Positions 46,401-55,935 of a DNA stretch of 64,000 bases are shown here, one piece after another (position 1 is the stretch's first letter; every line of letters starts with the position of its first letter). A model generated the notes under the pieces. It searched no databases. It was not told where the DNA came from and saw only the letters and a list, made by a program, of their open reading frames with translations. The stretch lies in NCBI RefSeq assembly GCF_040436315.1, contig NZ_AP031572.1:2170001-2234000 (forward strand). The letters run 5' to 3'. This stretch comes from Synechocystis sp. LKSZ1. GTDB lineage: Bacteria > Cyanobacteriota > Cyanobacteriia > Cyanobacteriales > Microcystaceae. The position numbers were made by a program, and so were the translations under genes.

Positions 46401-47416
46401 TTTATAACGATCCATTTTCCAGTACGCCAGGTAGTGGATTTTTGGAAACAGTTGATAATCTATCGGGATTGGATATAATCCAAACAATCGTGCAAAATAA
46501 TTTTCCTAGCCTCAGCATTCAAGATTCGGCTATTTGGGAAGGAAACAGCGGCACTAAAAATTTAACTTTCACTGTTACTCTTTCTCCGGCCAGTCTTCAG
46601 CCTGTAACCGTTAAGTTTGCAACATCTACCCCAAGCGGCCATACCGCAACCTCGAATGTGGATTTCACGGCTACCAATGGCACTCTTACCATTCCTGCAG
46701 GCCAACTGACCGGCCAGATTAATGTGCCGATTATTGGCGATACTACCAACGAGAATAGCGAAACCTTTGTGGTCAATCTGAGTAATGCCAGCAATGCTGT
46801 TATCCAAAAATCTCAAGCCATTGGCACGATTGAACAGGATGATACCCCGACCAGTCCCCTGGTGTTGACGGGAGGTACTGTCCAGATTGCCTACGTGGCC
46901 TACTACGGCCGGCCGGGTGATCCCGGTGGTCTAGCCTTTTGGAATCAAGTCTTTGGTTCTCAGCCGGTGGTCTTTGGAAGTCCTGAGTTTGAAACCCTAG
47001 CCAATAACTTTGGGACGGGCAGTGAGGCCAACCGTCTCTATGGGGCTTTGAGTAATCGCGACAAGGTCAAAAAAGTCTATAACTTGGCCTTTAATCGAGA
47101 TCCAGAGCAAGGCGGTTGGGACTTCTGGACAGGCCTGTTGGATCAAAACAAAGTCACGCCAGTCAATTTTGCTTTGGCCGTGGCCCTGGGGGCCAGTAAT
47201 GGAGAAGAGCCCGATCTCACTATTCTTCGCAATAAGGTAGCCAGTGCTGATTTAATTAGCAAGGCCATTGATACGCCTCTAGAACGCCAGGCGACTTCTG
47301 GCCCCAGCAATGAGGTCTTTGGTCGCAATTGGTTGGCCCCCTTTGGCGATACCAGTGCTTCCCTCTACGCCGCTGAAACGGCCCTGGCTCAGTTTGTAGC
47401 CAGTGCAGGCTTCTAG
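43454..47416 (+). CDS. RTX-type calcium-binding exported protein with 207-residue tandem repeats, Calx-beta and DUF4214
   Basis: 1320 residues, no signal peptide. The N-terminal domain (about 1-160) contains VVLEEVGHFVDVLVN and DSPGDEGEYFANVAL, which looks like a degenerate zincin: a glutamate and histidine are kept but the first histidine of HExxH is replaced. Residues about 183-902 are 3.5 near-identical 207-residue units, each with an unusual serine/asparagine/tyrosine-rich segment (YNGTSPNAGIRSYIYNN) and RTX nonapeptides (GDGDDVI). A Calx-beta domain (about 1016-1130) and a C-terminal DUF4214 domain (about 1143-1283, QIAYVAYYGRPGDPGGLAFW) follow. RTX repeats plus DUF4214 point to type I secretion and a surface location. 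The repeat block is less G+C-rich than either end. It could be an adhesin, S-layer-associated protein or modified protease; I cannot choose. Confidence 0.85.
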   Translation: MNIQQFDLFGVYSYLTHFATLESFWGQFEAIYGTGYDFAAAEALRLQWANGDFSQLPAIQVVETESLGTASGAYAQANNTIYLSERFLATAPASVITAVVLEEVGHFVDVLVNESDSPGDEGEYFANVALNQDLSELNLRRLQAENDLIFMVIEGQNLLVEQANFTGTNGNNTILGTAEDDTINPGLGNDKVDGGAGNDLLIVDYSSNAYNGTSPNAGIRSYIYNNSTSGFNGSYSAYYNSGYDDDYISFSGIERFHITGTIANDDIETGDGDDVINSGDGNDTINANDGNDVINAGDGDDVIDNNNGIDTIDAGQGIDRLINGNFGTITTGLSFDETGTTHSAISLPNGSIAKNIEYFTNLITGNGNDVINYSQRTDNDLKTGGGDDTINPGLGYDKVDGGLGNDLLIVNYSSNTYNGTSPNAGIRSSIYNNSTSGFNGSYSADYNSGYDNDYISFSGIERFHITGTVANDDIETGDGDDVINSGGGNDTINVNDGNDIVNAGDGDDVIDNNNGIDTIDAGQGIDRLINGNFGTITTGLSFDETGTTHSAISLPNGSIAKNIEYFTNLITGNSDDVINYSQRTDNDLKTGGGDDTINPGLGYDKVDGGLGNDLLIVDYSSNTYNGTSPKAGIRSSIYNNSTSGFNGSYSADYNSGYDNDYISFSGIERFHITGTVANDDIETGDGDDVINSGGGNDTINANDGNDIVNAGDGDDVIDNNNGIDTIDAGQGIDRLINGNFGTITTGLSFDEAGTTHSAISLPNGSIAKNIEYFTNLITGNGNDVITYSQRTDNDLKTGGGDDTINPGLGYDKVDGGLGNDLLIVDYSSNTYNGTSPKAGIRSSIYNNSTSGFNGSYSADYNSGYDNDYISFSGIERFHITGTVANDDIETGDGDDVINGGGGKDSLYGNNGNDSYILNVNNAAGSVIYDSIGNDRLTLNGTQISLVKAEVGKVGLGRLNQTLIIDLNQDGILDANTDLSIEKFYNDPFSSTPGSGFLETVDNLSGLDIIQTIVQNNFPSLSIQDSAIWEGNSGTKNLTFTVTLSPASLQPVTVKFATSTPSGHTATSNVDFTATNGTLTIPAGQLTGQINVPIIGDTTNENSETFVVNLSNASNAVIQKSQAIGTIEQDDTPTSPLVLTGGTVQIAYVAYYGRPGDPGGLAFWNQVFGSQPVVFGSPEFETLANNFGTGSEANRLYGALSNRDKVKKVYNLAFNRDPEQGGWDFWTGLLDQNKVTPVNFALAVALGASNGEEPDLTILRNKVASADLISKAIDTPLERQATSGPSNEVFGRNWLAPFGDTSASLYAAETALAQFVASAGF
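44000..46160 (+). repeat. 621-bp in-frame tandem repeat, about 3.5 copies
   Basis: Unit starts, marked by AT(C/T)AATCCAGGATT, are at 44000, 44621, 45242 and 45863, spaced exactly 621 bases (207 codons). The fourth copy stops matching at about 46160. Units two to four differ at only a few positions, while unit one is slightly more diverged, which indicates recent unequal duplication. Confidence 0.95.
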
Positions 47417-47421
47417 TCAAA

Positions 47422-47444
47422 GAAAAACCTTCCCCAGGGAAGGC
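47422..47444 (-). terminator. terminator of psb30, possibly bidirectional
   Basis: CCTTCC (47428-47433) pairs with GGAAGG (47438-47443) around a four-base loop. Read on the minus strand it is followed by TTTTTCTTT, a good U-tract for psb30. On the plus strand the tail is only CTTTCTG, a weaker end for the RTX gene. Confidence 0.75.
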
Positions 47445-47475
47445 TTTCTGAAAAAGGAGGACGACACAACTGTCT

Positions 47476-47595
47476 CTACAGGTCGCCACCCCGAAAAGCA
47501 AGCACGAAAACAATGGCAGGGCCAGCGATCATAATCAGAGAAACAAAGGTCAATTGGAAAATGGGTTCTAAATTAAGGGCGGCTATTAACTCCAT
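47476..47595 (-). CDS. psb30: photosystem II protein Psb30 (Ycf12)
   Basis: Single-helix photosystem II subunit located near PsbJ and cytochrome b559 that stabilises the complex. The 39-residue product is a short N-terminus ([14 protein letters not shown]), one membrane helix ([20 protein letters not shown]) and the conserved RGGDL end, matching Psb30 in length and pattern. An AGGAG six bases before the ATG at 47595 decides the start; a longer frame from 47724 has no such site. It is convergent with the RTX gene and closes with a strong terminator. Confidence 0.88.
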   Translation of the reverse strand: MELIAALNLEPIFQLTFVSLIMIAGPAIVFVLAFRGGDL

Positions 47596-47757
47596 AAGTT
47601 CTCCTGAAGGATGCTTAATTTGACTTGGTATTATATAAGGTTGCAGGTGGAAACCGAAAGAAAACCACTGTCTATCATAGCTGGCCTGGTTTCGCTCTCT
47701 TTCAGCTAAGACATAAAAATACATAAACTTTTGTTACAACACTGGAGTTGAACCGTC

Positions 47758-48105
47758 ATGGCCCATTGGCAATGTATCCAGGGGTGTGGGGCCTGCTGTC
47801 ACCTCGACCCCACAGATCGTCCCGAGCTAGCCGATTACCTTAGCCCGGAGGAATTGACCCTCTACCTGAGCTTGGTGGGAGAGGGGGGCTGGTGCATTCA
47901 CTACAACGCCGAAACCCGGCAGTGTCAGATTTACGACCAGCGCCCTCGTTTTTGCCGCGTTTTGCCGGAAACCTTCGAGGCCATGTTTGGCATTCCCCCC
48001 GAAGATTTTAATGATTTTGCCATTGATTGTTGTCATCAGCAGATCGAGGGGGTCTATGGCCCCGAGAGTGAGGTGCTGGCCCGCTACCAGCAAGCCACTG
48101 CCTAG
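47758..48105 (+). CDS. YkgJ-family cysteine-cluster protein
   Basis: A 115-residue protein with the YkgJ pattern of cysteines: CIQGCGACC at the N-terminus, then [22 protein letters not shown] and a late DCCH. The cysteines probably bind a metal or iron-sulfur cluster. The family function is not established. The stop codon shares a CTAG with the stop of convergent gltD (48102-48105). Confidence 0.85.
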   Translation: MAHWQCIQGCGACCHLDPTDRPELADYLSPEELTLYLSLVGEGGWCIHYNAETRQCQIYDQRPRFCRVLPETFEAMFGIPPEDFNDFAIDCCHQQIEGVYGPESEVLARYQQATA

Positions 48106-49586
48106 GGTAGGTCTGTTTCCCCCATCAGATACAGGTCACAGGCCTTGGCAGCTCCCCGGCCTTCATTAAAGGCCCAAACCACTAAACTCTGGCCCCGACG
48201 GCAATCCCCAGCGGCAAAAACACCAGGAATGCTAGTTTCGTAGTGGCCATAGTCAGCTTTGACGTTACCCCGAGCATCCTGTTCTAGATTTAAGGTCTTG
48301 AGCAATCCTTCTTCTGGGCCGACAAAACCCATGGCCAACAGGACTAATTGGGCTGGCCGGACTTGTTCTGTACCAGCAATCGGTTGGGGCACGAATTGGC
48401 CTTTTTCATTTTTCTGCCATTGGATATCGACGGTATGCACGGCTTTGACTCGGCCCTGGTCATCCCCTTCAAAGTGGGTGGCAGTGGTGAGATAGGCCCG
48501 GGGGTCATGGCCAAAAACCGCTTCGGCTTCCTCTTGGCCGTAGTCCAGTTTATAGACCTTGGGCCATTCCGGCCAGGGGTTATTGGTCGCGCGCTCTAGG
48601 GGGGGTTTGGGCATAATTTCGAGCTGAACCACACTGCGACAGTGATGACGTAAAGACGTTCCCACGCAGTCGGTGCCCGTATCACCGCCGCCGATAATCA
48701 CCACATCTTTATCCTGGGCAGAAATAAAATCTGGCCCTGGGGCCTTGTCTAAGATGGCTTTGGTATTGGCCGTGAGAAAGTCCATGGCGAAATGAATCCC
48801 CTGGAGGTGACGGCCTTCGATGGGTAGATCCCGCGGCCGAGTTGAGCCGGTACACAAAATAATGGCATCGTAGTCCTGTCGTAGAGTTTCTACCGGTAGG
48901 TCTTTCCCAATTTCTGTATTACAAATAAAGGTGACGCCCTCCGCTTCTAGAACTTGCAGGCGACGAAGAACCACGGCTTCCTTATCCAGTTTCATGTTGG
49001 GGATGCCGTACATCAACAAACCACCGGGGCGATCCGCCCGTTCGTAAACGGTGACCCAATGGCCGGCCTTATTGAGTTGGGCCGCCGCTGATAGGCCTGC
49101 TGGCCCTGAGCCAATGATCGCCACTTTTTTGCCGGTGCGCCGGGCTGGTGGTTCCGGGGTGATCCAGCCTTCTTGCCATCCCTTGTCGATGATGGAATAT
49201 TCAATATTTTTGATTGTCACTGGCGGATTATTAATGCCCAAGACACAGGCCCCTTCACAGGGGGCAGGGCAGACGCGGCCGGTAAATTCCGGAAAGTTAT
49301 TGGTTTTATGTAAACGGTCTAGGGCCTCACGCCAGAGGCCCCGGTAAACCAAGTCATTAAATTCAGGAATCAGGTTATTAATCGGGCAACCACTGGCCAT
49401 GCCGCTGAGCACCGTCCCGGTGTGGCAGAAGGGGGTGCCACAGTCCATGCAGCGGGCCCCCTGGATTCGCAGGTTGTCATCGGGCATGGGCAAATGAAAT
49501 TCATCCCAGTTGCGCAGGCGGGTGGGGGGAGCCAACTCTTGGGGGAGTTCGCGGGCATATTCTAAAAAGCCAGTAGGTTTTCCCAT
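48102..49586 (-). CDS. gltD: NADPH-glutamate synthase small subunit
   Basis: Supplies electrons from NADPH to the large GOGAT subunit, which makes glutamate from glutamine and 2-oxoglutarate. The N-terminal iron-sulfur region has [21 protein letters not shown] and [12 protein letters not shown]. The FAD site is [10 protein letters not shown] and the NADPH site [10 protein letters not shown], followed by the C-terminal [18 protein letters not shown]. An in-frame extension to 49658 exists, but homologues begin at [10 protein letters not shown], so I use the ATG at 49586 (494 residues, the usual length). No gltB is in the window, so the subunit genes are not adjacent. It is divergent from the copper ATPase gene. 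Confidence 0.94.
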   Translation of the reverse strand: MGKPTGFLEYARELPQELAPPTRLRNWDEFHLPMPDDNLRIQGARCMDCGTPFCHTGTVLSGMASGCPINNLIPEFNDLVYRGLWREALDRLHKTNNFPEFTGRVCPAPCEGACVLGINNPPVTIKNIEYSIIDKGWQEGWITPEPPARRTGKKVAIIGSGPAGLSAAAQLNKAGHWVTVYERADRPGGLLMYGIPNMKLDKEAVVLRRLQVLEAEGVTFICNTEIGKDLPVETLRQDYDAIILCTGSTRPRDLPIEGRHLQGIHFAMDFLTANTKAILDKAPGPDFISAQDKDVVIIGGGDTGTDCVGTSLRHHCRSVVQLEIMPKPPLERATNNPWPEWPKVYKLDYGQEEAEAVFGHDPRAYLTTATHFEGDDQGRVKAVHTVDIQWQKNEKGQFVPQPIAGTEQVRPAQLVLLAMGFVGPEEGLLKTLNLEQDARGNVKADYGHYETSIPGVFAAGDCRRGQSLVVWAFNEGRGAAKACDLYLMGETDLP

Positions 49587-49815
49587 AGGTCTCAATTCAC
49601 AAGGGGGGAGGGTTAACTTGATAGGGAGACGATACCTTCCCCTCAAGTTAGGGGACAAATTTCAGTGTAGTTGACCCTTCTTTGTATTGTTTACTGCTTT
49701 TATCGGCATTTGTTGGCCTTGTTTTTTTTTCTTTACAACCCACGGCAACCGCTACAATGGAGCCTCGGCTTTAGCCCTAGCTTTGTGCTTTGTTTCTTGA
49801 TCAATCGGGTTTTCT

Positions 49816-52155
49816 ATGGTTCAACCCCTGTCTGCTCCCAGTCTGTCCAAGCCCCCTTCAGAAATTCCTCTGGCTCTGGCGGCCCTTGATGTCAAAGGGA
49901 TGAAATGTGCCGGCTGTGTGCGGGCGGTGGAGCGACAACTCACCCAAAATCCTGGTGTCCTTGCCGCTAATGTGAATCTAGTAACAGAGGTGGCCGTGGT
50001 GCAGTACGAGGTCGATTGTCTGGAGCCAGCGGCCCTGGCGGAGTATTTAACCCAGCGGGGCTTTCCCAGCCAAGTCCGAGCCGGGGCCAAGACGGGCCCT
50101 GGGATTACCGAGGCGGATCAGGCCCTGCAACAGCAACGCCGAGACCTGATCGTAGCAGCCGGTCTACTCTTCTTTTCTGGCCTAGGTCATTTGGAACACC
50201 TGGGCGGGCCGGTGGTTCCCTTCCTCAGTCGTTTGGAATTTCATTGGCTATTGGCTACCCTGGCCCTCTTGATTCCGGGACGGGATATTTTTCTGGATGG
50301 TTGGCGCAGTCTCCGCCAGGGTTTTCCTAATATGAATACCCTAGTGGCCCTGGGGACGGGCAGTGCTTATCTTGCTAGCAGTTTGGCTTTTTGTTTTCCC
50401 CAATGGGGCTGGCAATGCTTCTTTGATGAACCCGTGATGCTGTTGGGCTTTATCCTGCTGGGACGGCATTTGGAAGGCAGAGCCCGCCACCGAGCGCGAG
50501 CGGCCTTGACCAGTCTAATGGCCCTGCAACCGGCCACGGCCCGTCTGCTGGGACGGGATCTAGAAAGCGATGGCATTGAAATTCCTGTCGAACAGGTGCG
50601 GCTGGGGGAATGGATTCGCGTCTTGCCGGGAGAAAAAATTCCCGTTGATGGCCGAGTGGTTGCCGGTTACAGCACCGTGGATGAATCCCTGGTTACGGGA
50701 GAATCCCTACCGGTGCTCAAGCAAGTCGGCGACCGAGTCATGGCCGGCAGTTGCAATCAGTCCAGCCTCTTGACCCTAGAGACGACTCAAGTGGGCCAGA
50801 ATACGACCCTCGCCCAAATTATTCAGTCGGTGGCGGAGGCCCAAACCCGCAAGGCCCCGATCCAAAAATTAGTGGATACCATCGCCGGTTACTTCGCCTA
50901 CGGCGTGATGCTGATTGCACTCCTGACTTTTCTGTTTTGGTTGCTCTGGGGCACCCAACTGTTTCCGCAAGTATTGACGCTAACCCCTGCCCATACGGGG
51001 ATGGCCTCGATGGCAATGACAACTCAGGGGACCCCAATACTGCTCAGTCTGCGGTTGGCCATTGCCGTTCTGGTGGTGGCCTGCCCCTGTGCCTTGGGCC
51101 TGGCGACGCCAACGGCCATTTTGGTAGGCACGGGAGTCGGGGCCGAACGGGGGCTACTGATCAAAGGCGGCGATGTTCTCGAAAAAAGCCAGCAGTTAAC
51201 CACTATTGTTTTTGACAAGACCGGAACCCTGACCCAGGGCCGGCCAAGCATTACCGACTACCTACTGTTTAGCGACCTCGCCCCGGATGACCTCCTGCAA
51301 TTGCTGGCTTCCCTGGAAGTGGGCACTCGCCATCCCCTGGCCCAGGCGATTGTGGCGGCGGCCGAGGCCCGTCATCTGCCCCTGCTCACCGCGACAGATT
51401 TCCACACGGAACCGGGGTTGGGCGTCCAGGCCTGTCTTGGTCCTGATACCTACTACGCTGGTAACCTGGCTTGGCTTCAGGGCCATGACATCACCCTTCT
51501 CTCAGCCGTTGCCCCCCGGCCCGAAACCCTGATCTATCTGGCCAAAAATCAAACCTGTCTGGGGGCCATTGCCCTAGCCGATCCCATTCGTCTCGATGCC
51601 CGAGAAACCATACAGGCCCTCCAGCAAAGAGGCCTGAAAACCATCTTACTGACGGGAGACCAAGAAAGCGTGGCCCAGGCCGTGGCTGCCCCCTTGGGTC
51701 TGACCCAGGTCTATGCCCAGGTTAGTCCTGCAGAAAAAGTCGCCGTGATCCAGGCCCTGCAAGCAACGGAAGTGGTGGCCATGGTGGGGGATGGCATTAA
51801 CGATGCCCCAGCCCTGGCCCAAGCGGATGTGGGAATTTCCCTGCGGGGGGCCACAGAGGTGGCTCTAGAAACCGCTGATATTGTTCTGATGACGGGCCAG
51901 TTAAAGGCGGTGGTGACGGCCCTGGCCTTGAGCGAAGCAACCGTGGCTAAAATTCGACAAAATTTGGTCTGGGCCCTGGGCTACAACCTGTTGGCAATTC
52001 CCCTGGCGGCCGGGGCCCTGTTACCCCGTTGGGGCCTGACCTTGAGTCCGGCCCTGGCTGCTGGCCTGATGGCCCTGAGTTCGGTGCTGGTGGTGACCAA
52101 CTCCCTTACCCTGCGTCGTTGGGTTGCCCCAGGAACTGGAGCTGATCATGGCTGA
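49816..52155 (+). CDS. ctaA: copper-transporting P1B-type ATPase (CtaA-like)
   Basis: A 779-residue membrane pump driven by ATP. The N-terminal heavy-metal domain has GMKCAGC (C31, C34). Eight membrane helices are expected. The ion-binding CPC is at 423-425 in [12 protein letters not shown], the phosphorylated D467 in DKTGTLT, and [16 protein letters not shown] closes the hinge. Later segments match the Cu+ group. The N-terminal CAGC and surrounding sequence resemble CtaA, the cyanobacterial plasma-membrane importer that feeds copper to plastocyanin and oxidase, more than thylakoid PacS (CAAC). This choice is by recollection and less sure than the family. It overlaps the convergent phosphatase gene by ten bases. 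Confidence 0.88.
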   Translation: MVQPLSAPSLSKPPSEIPLALAALDVKGMKCAGCVRAVERQLTQNPGVLAANVNLVTEVAVVQYEVDCLEPAALAEYLTQRGFPSQVRAGAKTGPGITEADQALQQQRRDLIVAAGLLFFSGLGHLEHLGGPVVPFLSRLEFHWLLATLALLIPGRDIFLDGWRSLRQGFPNMNTLVALGTGSAYLASSLAFCFPQWGWQCFFDEPVMLLGFILLGRHLEGRARHRARAALTSLMALQPATARLLGRDLESDGIEIPVEQVRLGEWIRVLPGEKIPVDGRVVAGYSTVDESLVTGESLPVLKQVGDRVMAGSCNQSSLLTLETTQVGQNTTLAQIIQSVAEAQTRKAPIQKLVDTIAGYFAYGVMLIALLTFLFWLLWGTQLFPQVLTLTPAHTGMASMAMTTQGTPILLSLRLAIAVLVVACPCALGLATPTAILVGTGVGAERGLLIKGGDVLEKSQQLTTIVFDKTGTLTQGRPSITDYLLFSDLAPDDLLQLLASLEVGTRHPLAQAIVAAAEARHLPLLTATDFHTEPGLGVQACLGPDTYYAGNLAWLQGHDITLLSAVAPRPETLIYLAKNQTCLGAIALADPIRLDARETIQALQQRGLKTILLTGDQESVAQAVAAPLGLTQVYAQVSPAEKVAVIQALQATEVVAMVGDGINDAPALAQADVGISLRGATEVALETADIVLMTGQLKAVVTALALSEATVAKIRQNLVWALGYNLLAIPLAAGALLPRWGLTLSPALAAGLMALSSVLVVTNSLTLRRWVAPGTGADHG

Positions 52156-52634
52156 GATTCTGTTGAGAGTTTGTTCTTGAGCTCTTCCACTAGGGTCTGA
52201 CAGCCATCTTCCAAGAGGGTAATCACCTTTTCAAAGCCCTCTGGGCCACCGTAGTAGGGGTCGGGGACTTCTGTTTCTCGATGGTTCTGGGCATAGTCGC
52301 AGAATAGCTTAACTTTGCTATGGTAGCGCCCCGTACTATCTAGAGAGAGAATATCCCGTTGATTTTCCCGATCCATGGCTAAAATCAGGTCAAATTCCCG
52401 AAAATCGGCCCACTCGAATTGTCTGGCCCTGCCTGTCACCGGATAACCCCGTTGTTGCAGGCTAGCGGCCATACGTCGATCCGGGGGTGCACCGATGTGG
52501 TATCCCGACGTGCCAGCGGAATCGCAATAGATACTGCCGTCCAGGCCTGCTTCGGCCAAGTGTTGATTCATGATGTTTTCGGCGGCGGGAGAACGGCAAA
52601 TATTCCCCAAACAGACAAACAAAATTTTATACAT
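52146..52634 (-). CDS. low-molecular-weight protein-tyrosine phosphatase
   Basis: A 162-residue cytosolic phosphatase. The P-loop CLGNICRSP is at residues 8-16, with nucleophilic cysteine and arginine, and the general-acid aspartate lies in VPDPYYGG. Bacterial members dephosphorylate tyrosine kinases of exopolysaccharide export and other targets; in Synechocystis the homologue (slr0328) has been tied to photosystem regulation. There is no cognate kinase nearby. The gene is convergent with and overlaps the copper ATPase end. Confidence 0.92.
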   Translation of the reverse strand: MYKILFVCLGNICRSPAAENIMNQHLAEAGLDGSIYCDSAGTSGYHIGAPPDRRMAASLQQRGYPVTGRARQFEWADFREFDLILAMDRENQRDILSLDSTGRYHSKVKLFCDYAQNHRETEVPDPYYGGPEGFEKVITLLEDGCQTLVEELKNKLSTESQP

Positions 52635-52785
52635 ACCGGCCTCTCGACAAAACTTTCCCTAGATTAGCTTGTCTGGAAGCCAGGCCTGGATTTTCTGGGG
52701 CCGGGATAGAGTATTGGTTGAGGGGGCCAAGCTAACGGTAAACTAAGTAACACGATTGACCCTTCCTCGCCGATTTTCTGCCCCT

Positions 52786-54201
52786 ATGCAAAGACAGCGC
52801 TGGCTTTTGTTCTTAATTTTTTTGCTCGCGATCGCCGCAGGCGTTGTGTTAGTCACCATTCCCCTCCAACTTGGCCTCGACTTGAGGGGAGGCGCCCAAC
52901 TTACCATTGAAGTCCGGCCGACCAAGGAGGTTAGCCAGATCAATGCGGAAGACCTCTCCGCCGTGAAAACCGTCATTGAAAATCGGGTCAATGCCCTAGG
53001 CGTTTCGGAACCCTTTGTCCAGACAGTGGGCCAAAACAAAGTGGTGGTGCAACTGCCCGGTGTGACCGACCCGAGCCAAGCGGAACGCATTCTGGGGGGA
53101 ACAGCCCAATTAGAATTTCGCCAGCAACGCCAGGGGACAGAAGGAGAATTCCAGGCTGAATACAGTATTAAGCGCCAAATTGATGGCCAGTTGGAACTGC
53201 TCCGCCGTCAGAGCAGTAGTCCCGAAAATAATGAAAAATTTCAGCAATTGCTCCAGGATCAGCAACGCAGTAATGCGGCCCTGTTGGCCCTGTTTGACCC
53301 CATTGGCCTAACAGGCAAGAACTTGAAGGATGCCCGGCCTTCCCCCACCCAAGCGGGTAATGCCTGGGAAGTGGCCCTGCGCTTTGATGATGAAGGGGGG
53401 AAAAAGTTTGCCGAACTGACCAAAAACGTGGCAGGAACGGGCCGCAGTTTAGGGATTTTCTTGGATAACAACTTGATCAGTGCGCCGGTGGTGGGCGTCG
53501 AATTTGCGGCCACGGGGATTACGGGAGGGGCCGCCGTGATTACCGGCAACTTCACCGTTGAAACCGCCAATGATTTAGCCGTGCAATTGCGTGGTGGCTC
53601 TTTACCCTTTCCGGTTGCTGTGGTGGAAAACCGGACGGTGGGGGCCAGTTTAGGCCAGGACAGTATCCGGCGCAGTATCGTCGCCGGGGTCGTTGGGTTA
53701 ATATTAGTGCTCGTCTTTATGGCAGTGTACTATCGCCTACCCGGCCTGATTGCCGATGTATCCCTGATGATCTATGCCCTGCTCAGTTTAGCGGCCTTTG
53801 CTCTAGTGGGGGTTACGCTCACCTTACCGGGGATTGCAGGCTTTATTTTAAGTATCGGCATGGCGGTGGATGCCAACGTCTTGATTTTTGAGCGGACGCG
53901 GGAAGAGCTCCGGGCGGGTAATACCCTCTATCGCTCCGTGGAATCGGGATTCTATCGAGCCTTTTCTAGCATTCTCGATGGCAACGTCACCACCCTAATT
54001 GCCTGTGCGGCTCTTTTCTGGTTCGGTTCTGGTCTAGTCAAAGGGTTTGCGTTAACCCTGGCCATTGGGGTAGTTATCAGCATGTTTACCGCCATCACCT
54101 GTAGTCGTACCTTACTGCTATTGGTCGTTTTAAATATTCCTAAGGTGCGCCAGAATCCTACACTCTTTTGTCCTAATGTGTCCGCTGTGGCTAAGTCCTA
54201 G
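52786..54201 (+). CDS. secD: protein translocase subunit SecD
   Basis: Uses proton motive force to complete export through SecYEG. The 471-residue protein has a first helix, the D1 signature LGLDLRGGAQL, the periplasmic P1 domain with GTAQLEFRQQ, and five C-terminal helices with SIGMAVDANVLIFERTREE. A TTG start 30 bases upstream is in frame, but the ATG at 52786, right before the basic-hydrophobic first helix, fits the family. It is followed 44 bases later by secF. One HIP1 octamer (GCGATCGC) sits inside at 52828-52835. Confidence 0.95.
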   Translation: MQRQRWLLFLIFLLAIAAGVVLVTIPLQLGLDLRGGAQLTIEVRPTKEVSQINAEDLSAVKTVIENRVNALGVSEPFVQTVGQNKVVVQLPGVTDPSQAERILGGTAQLEFRQQRQGTEGEFQAEYSIKRQIDGQLELLRRQSSSPENNEKFQQLLQDQQRSNAALLALFDPIGLTGKNLKDARPSPTQAGNAWEVALRFDDEGGKKFAELTKNVAGTGRSLGIFLDNNLISAPVVGVEFAATGITGGAAVITGNFTVETANDLAVQLRGGSLPFPVAVVENRTVGASLGQDSIRRSIVAGVVGLILVLVFMAVYYRLPGLIADVSLMIYALLSLAAFALVGVTLTLPGIAGFILSIGMAVDANVLIFERTREELRAGNTLYRSVESGFYRAFSSILDGNVTTLIACAALFWFGSGLVKGFALTLAIGVVISMFTAITCSRTLLLLVVLNIPKVRQNPTLFCPNVSAVAKS

Positions 54202-54245
54202 GATCGTTTAGTTATCAATTACGTTGTTAAGTAAGGAATCCCAAA

Positions 54246-55181
54246 ATGTACTTAAATTTATTCAAGTGGGAAAAGCTCTGGTGGACGCTTTCTGTACTCT
54301 TCATTGTCTTAGGACTGATTGCCATGGCTATTTCCTGGACTCAATTCGGTTGGCCGATTAAGCCGGGCCTGGATTTCATTGGTGGGACGCGCTTACAACT
54401 GCAATTAGTCTGTGCCAAGGATAAAAGTTGTCCTGCCCCCATTGATGTGGCCCAAGTACGCGATGTATTAACAGAAGAGGGATTAGGTAATAGTACCCTA
54501 CAGGTGATTGAAAACTATACTTTAGCCATCCGCAGTCAGACCCTGGATGTGAACCAACGGAATCAGATTCAGCAGTCTCTCAGTCGTAAGGTGGGAAAAT
54601 TTGATGCGGAAACCATTCAAATTGATACCGTTGGCCCCACCATTGGGAAAGAATTATTTCAATCCGGTAGCATTGCTTTTGTCCTATCCCTGCTGGGCAT
54701 CATTGTGTATTTAGCAGTCAGGTTCCAATGGGACTATGCCTTTTTTGCGGTGCTGGCCCTCATCCATGATGTACTAGTGACAGCCGGGGCCTTTGCTTTG
54801 CTGAGTCTGATGGCCGGGGTCGAGATCGACAGTTTATTTCTGGTTTCTTTGTTGACCATTATCGGTTTTTCTGTGAATGACACGGTTGTCATCTATGACC
54901 GCATCCGGGAAACCCTAACCCTCAATCCCAATGATTCGGTAAATGAAATTGTCGAGGCAGCCGTTAATCAAACCCTATCGCGTTCTATCAATACAACCCT
55001 AACGGCTTTATTACCCTTGATCGCTATTTTCTTCTTTGGCGGCGAAACCTTGAAGTTTTTTGCCCTGGCCCTAATCATTGGCTTTACTAGCGGAGCCTAC
55101 TCCAGCATTTTTATTGCCAGTACTCTCTGGGCTTGGTGGCGGAATCGTCGCAATTCAGGGAAACAGACCGCTCCAGCCTAG
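54246..55181 (+). CDS. secF: protein translocase subunit SecF
   Basis: Partner of SecD. It has 311 residues with six helices; the signature GLDFIGGTRLQLQL after helix one, ALIHDVLVTAGAFAL, and IGFSVNDTVVIYDRIRETL are intact. It is cotranscribed with secD. The stop codon shares CTAG (55178-55181) with the stop of convergent ccdA. Confidence 0.95.
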   Translation: MYLNLFKWEKLWWTLSVLFIVLGLIAMAISWTQFGWPIKPGLDFIGGTRLQLQLVCAKDKSCPAPIDVAQVRDVLTEEGLGNSTLQVIENYTLAIRSQTLDVNQRNQIQQSLSRKVGKFDAETIQIDTVGPTIGKELFQSGSIAFVLSLLGIIVYLAVRFQWDYAFFAVLALIHDVLVTAGAFALLSLMAGVEIDSLFLVSLLTIIGFSVNDTVVIYDRIRETLTLNPNDSVNEIVEAAVNQTLSRSINTTLTALLPLIAIFFFGGETLKFFALALIIGFTSGAYSSIFIASTLWAWWRNRRNSGKQTAPA

Positions 55182-55927
55182 GGAGACTCAACTCCCCCAA
55201 GGGGTAAGCGGAAGAGGAGCGATAACAGGCCAAAACTAATTAAGACCATGCCACTAATGGGGTTAAGCCAGCGACTCCACTGTCGCAGGGCCAAGAGCCG
55301 TTTCAAGGCCCCGGTAAAGAGGCCGACTACAACCAACGGCAACACATAGCCCAGGGTATAGGCCAAGAGCAGGCCGGCTCCCAGCAACAGATCCTGGGTT
55401 CCTGCCACCCAGACCAGCAGACTGCCTAAGACGGGAGTGCTACAGGGCGAGGCCACCAGGCCAAAGGTCAAACCGATCAGATAAGAACGCAGGGCCGGGG
55501 GAAAATCTGCCTGAATCCAGTCGGTACTGCCCAGACTAGGAAAACGTAGGGGAATCAGCTCTAACAGATTGAGGCCCATAATAATGGCGATGAGGCTCAC
55601 CAGCAGGGGGAGGCCCCAACCAATTTGGCCATAGACTTGGCCCAAGGCGGCGGCCATTAAGCCTAGGCCGGCTAATGTCGTTGCTAGGCCTAGAGCAAAC
55701 CACAGAGATTGCCACGAGCGTTGACCTGGGCCTTGTTGGTCATAACCGCCGATATAGGCAATGGTCAAGGGGAGCATGGAAAGCATACAGGGCGTCAGGC
55801 TAGTGAGTAGGCCCGCTCCCCAGATTAGGGCCAGACTCCAGGGGGTCAAATGGGTTAATTGCTCACTGACCAAGTTATTGGCCCACTGTTGTACATAAAA
55901 GAGAGCCGTATTCAGGGTTTCCAGCAT
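55178..55927 (-). CDS. ccdA: cytochrome c biogenesis protein CcdA
   Basis: Membrane thiol transporter that passes reducing equivalents from cytosolic thioredoxin to the lumen for cytochrome c haem attachment. It has 249 residues and six helices. The two redox cysteines are in SLTPCMLSMLPLTIAYIGGY and GLVASPCSTPVLGSLLVW, each followed by the helix-breaking proline of the family. It starts eight bases after the stop of the DUF3370 gene, so the two form an operon. Confidence 0.92.
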   Translation of the reverse strand: MLETLNTALFYVQQWANNLVSEQLTHLTPWSLALIWGAGLLTSLTPCMLSMLPLTIAYIGGYDQQGPGQRSWQSLWFALGLATTLAGLGLMAAALGQVYGQIGWGLPLLVSLIAIIMGLNLLELIPLRFPSLGSTDWIQADFPPALRSYLIGLTFGLVASPCSTPVLGSLLVWVAGTQDLLLGAGLLLAYTLGYVLPLVVVGLFTGALKRLLALRQWSRWLNPISGMVLISFGLLSLLFRLPLGGVESP

Positions 55928-55935
55928 GGCGAGGA

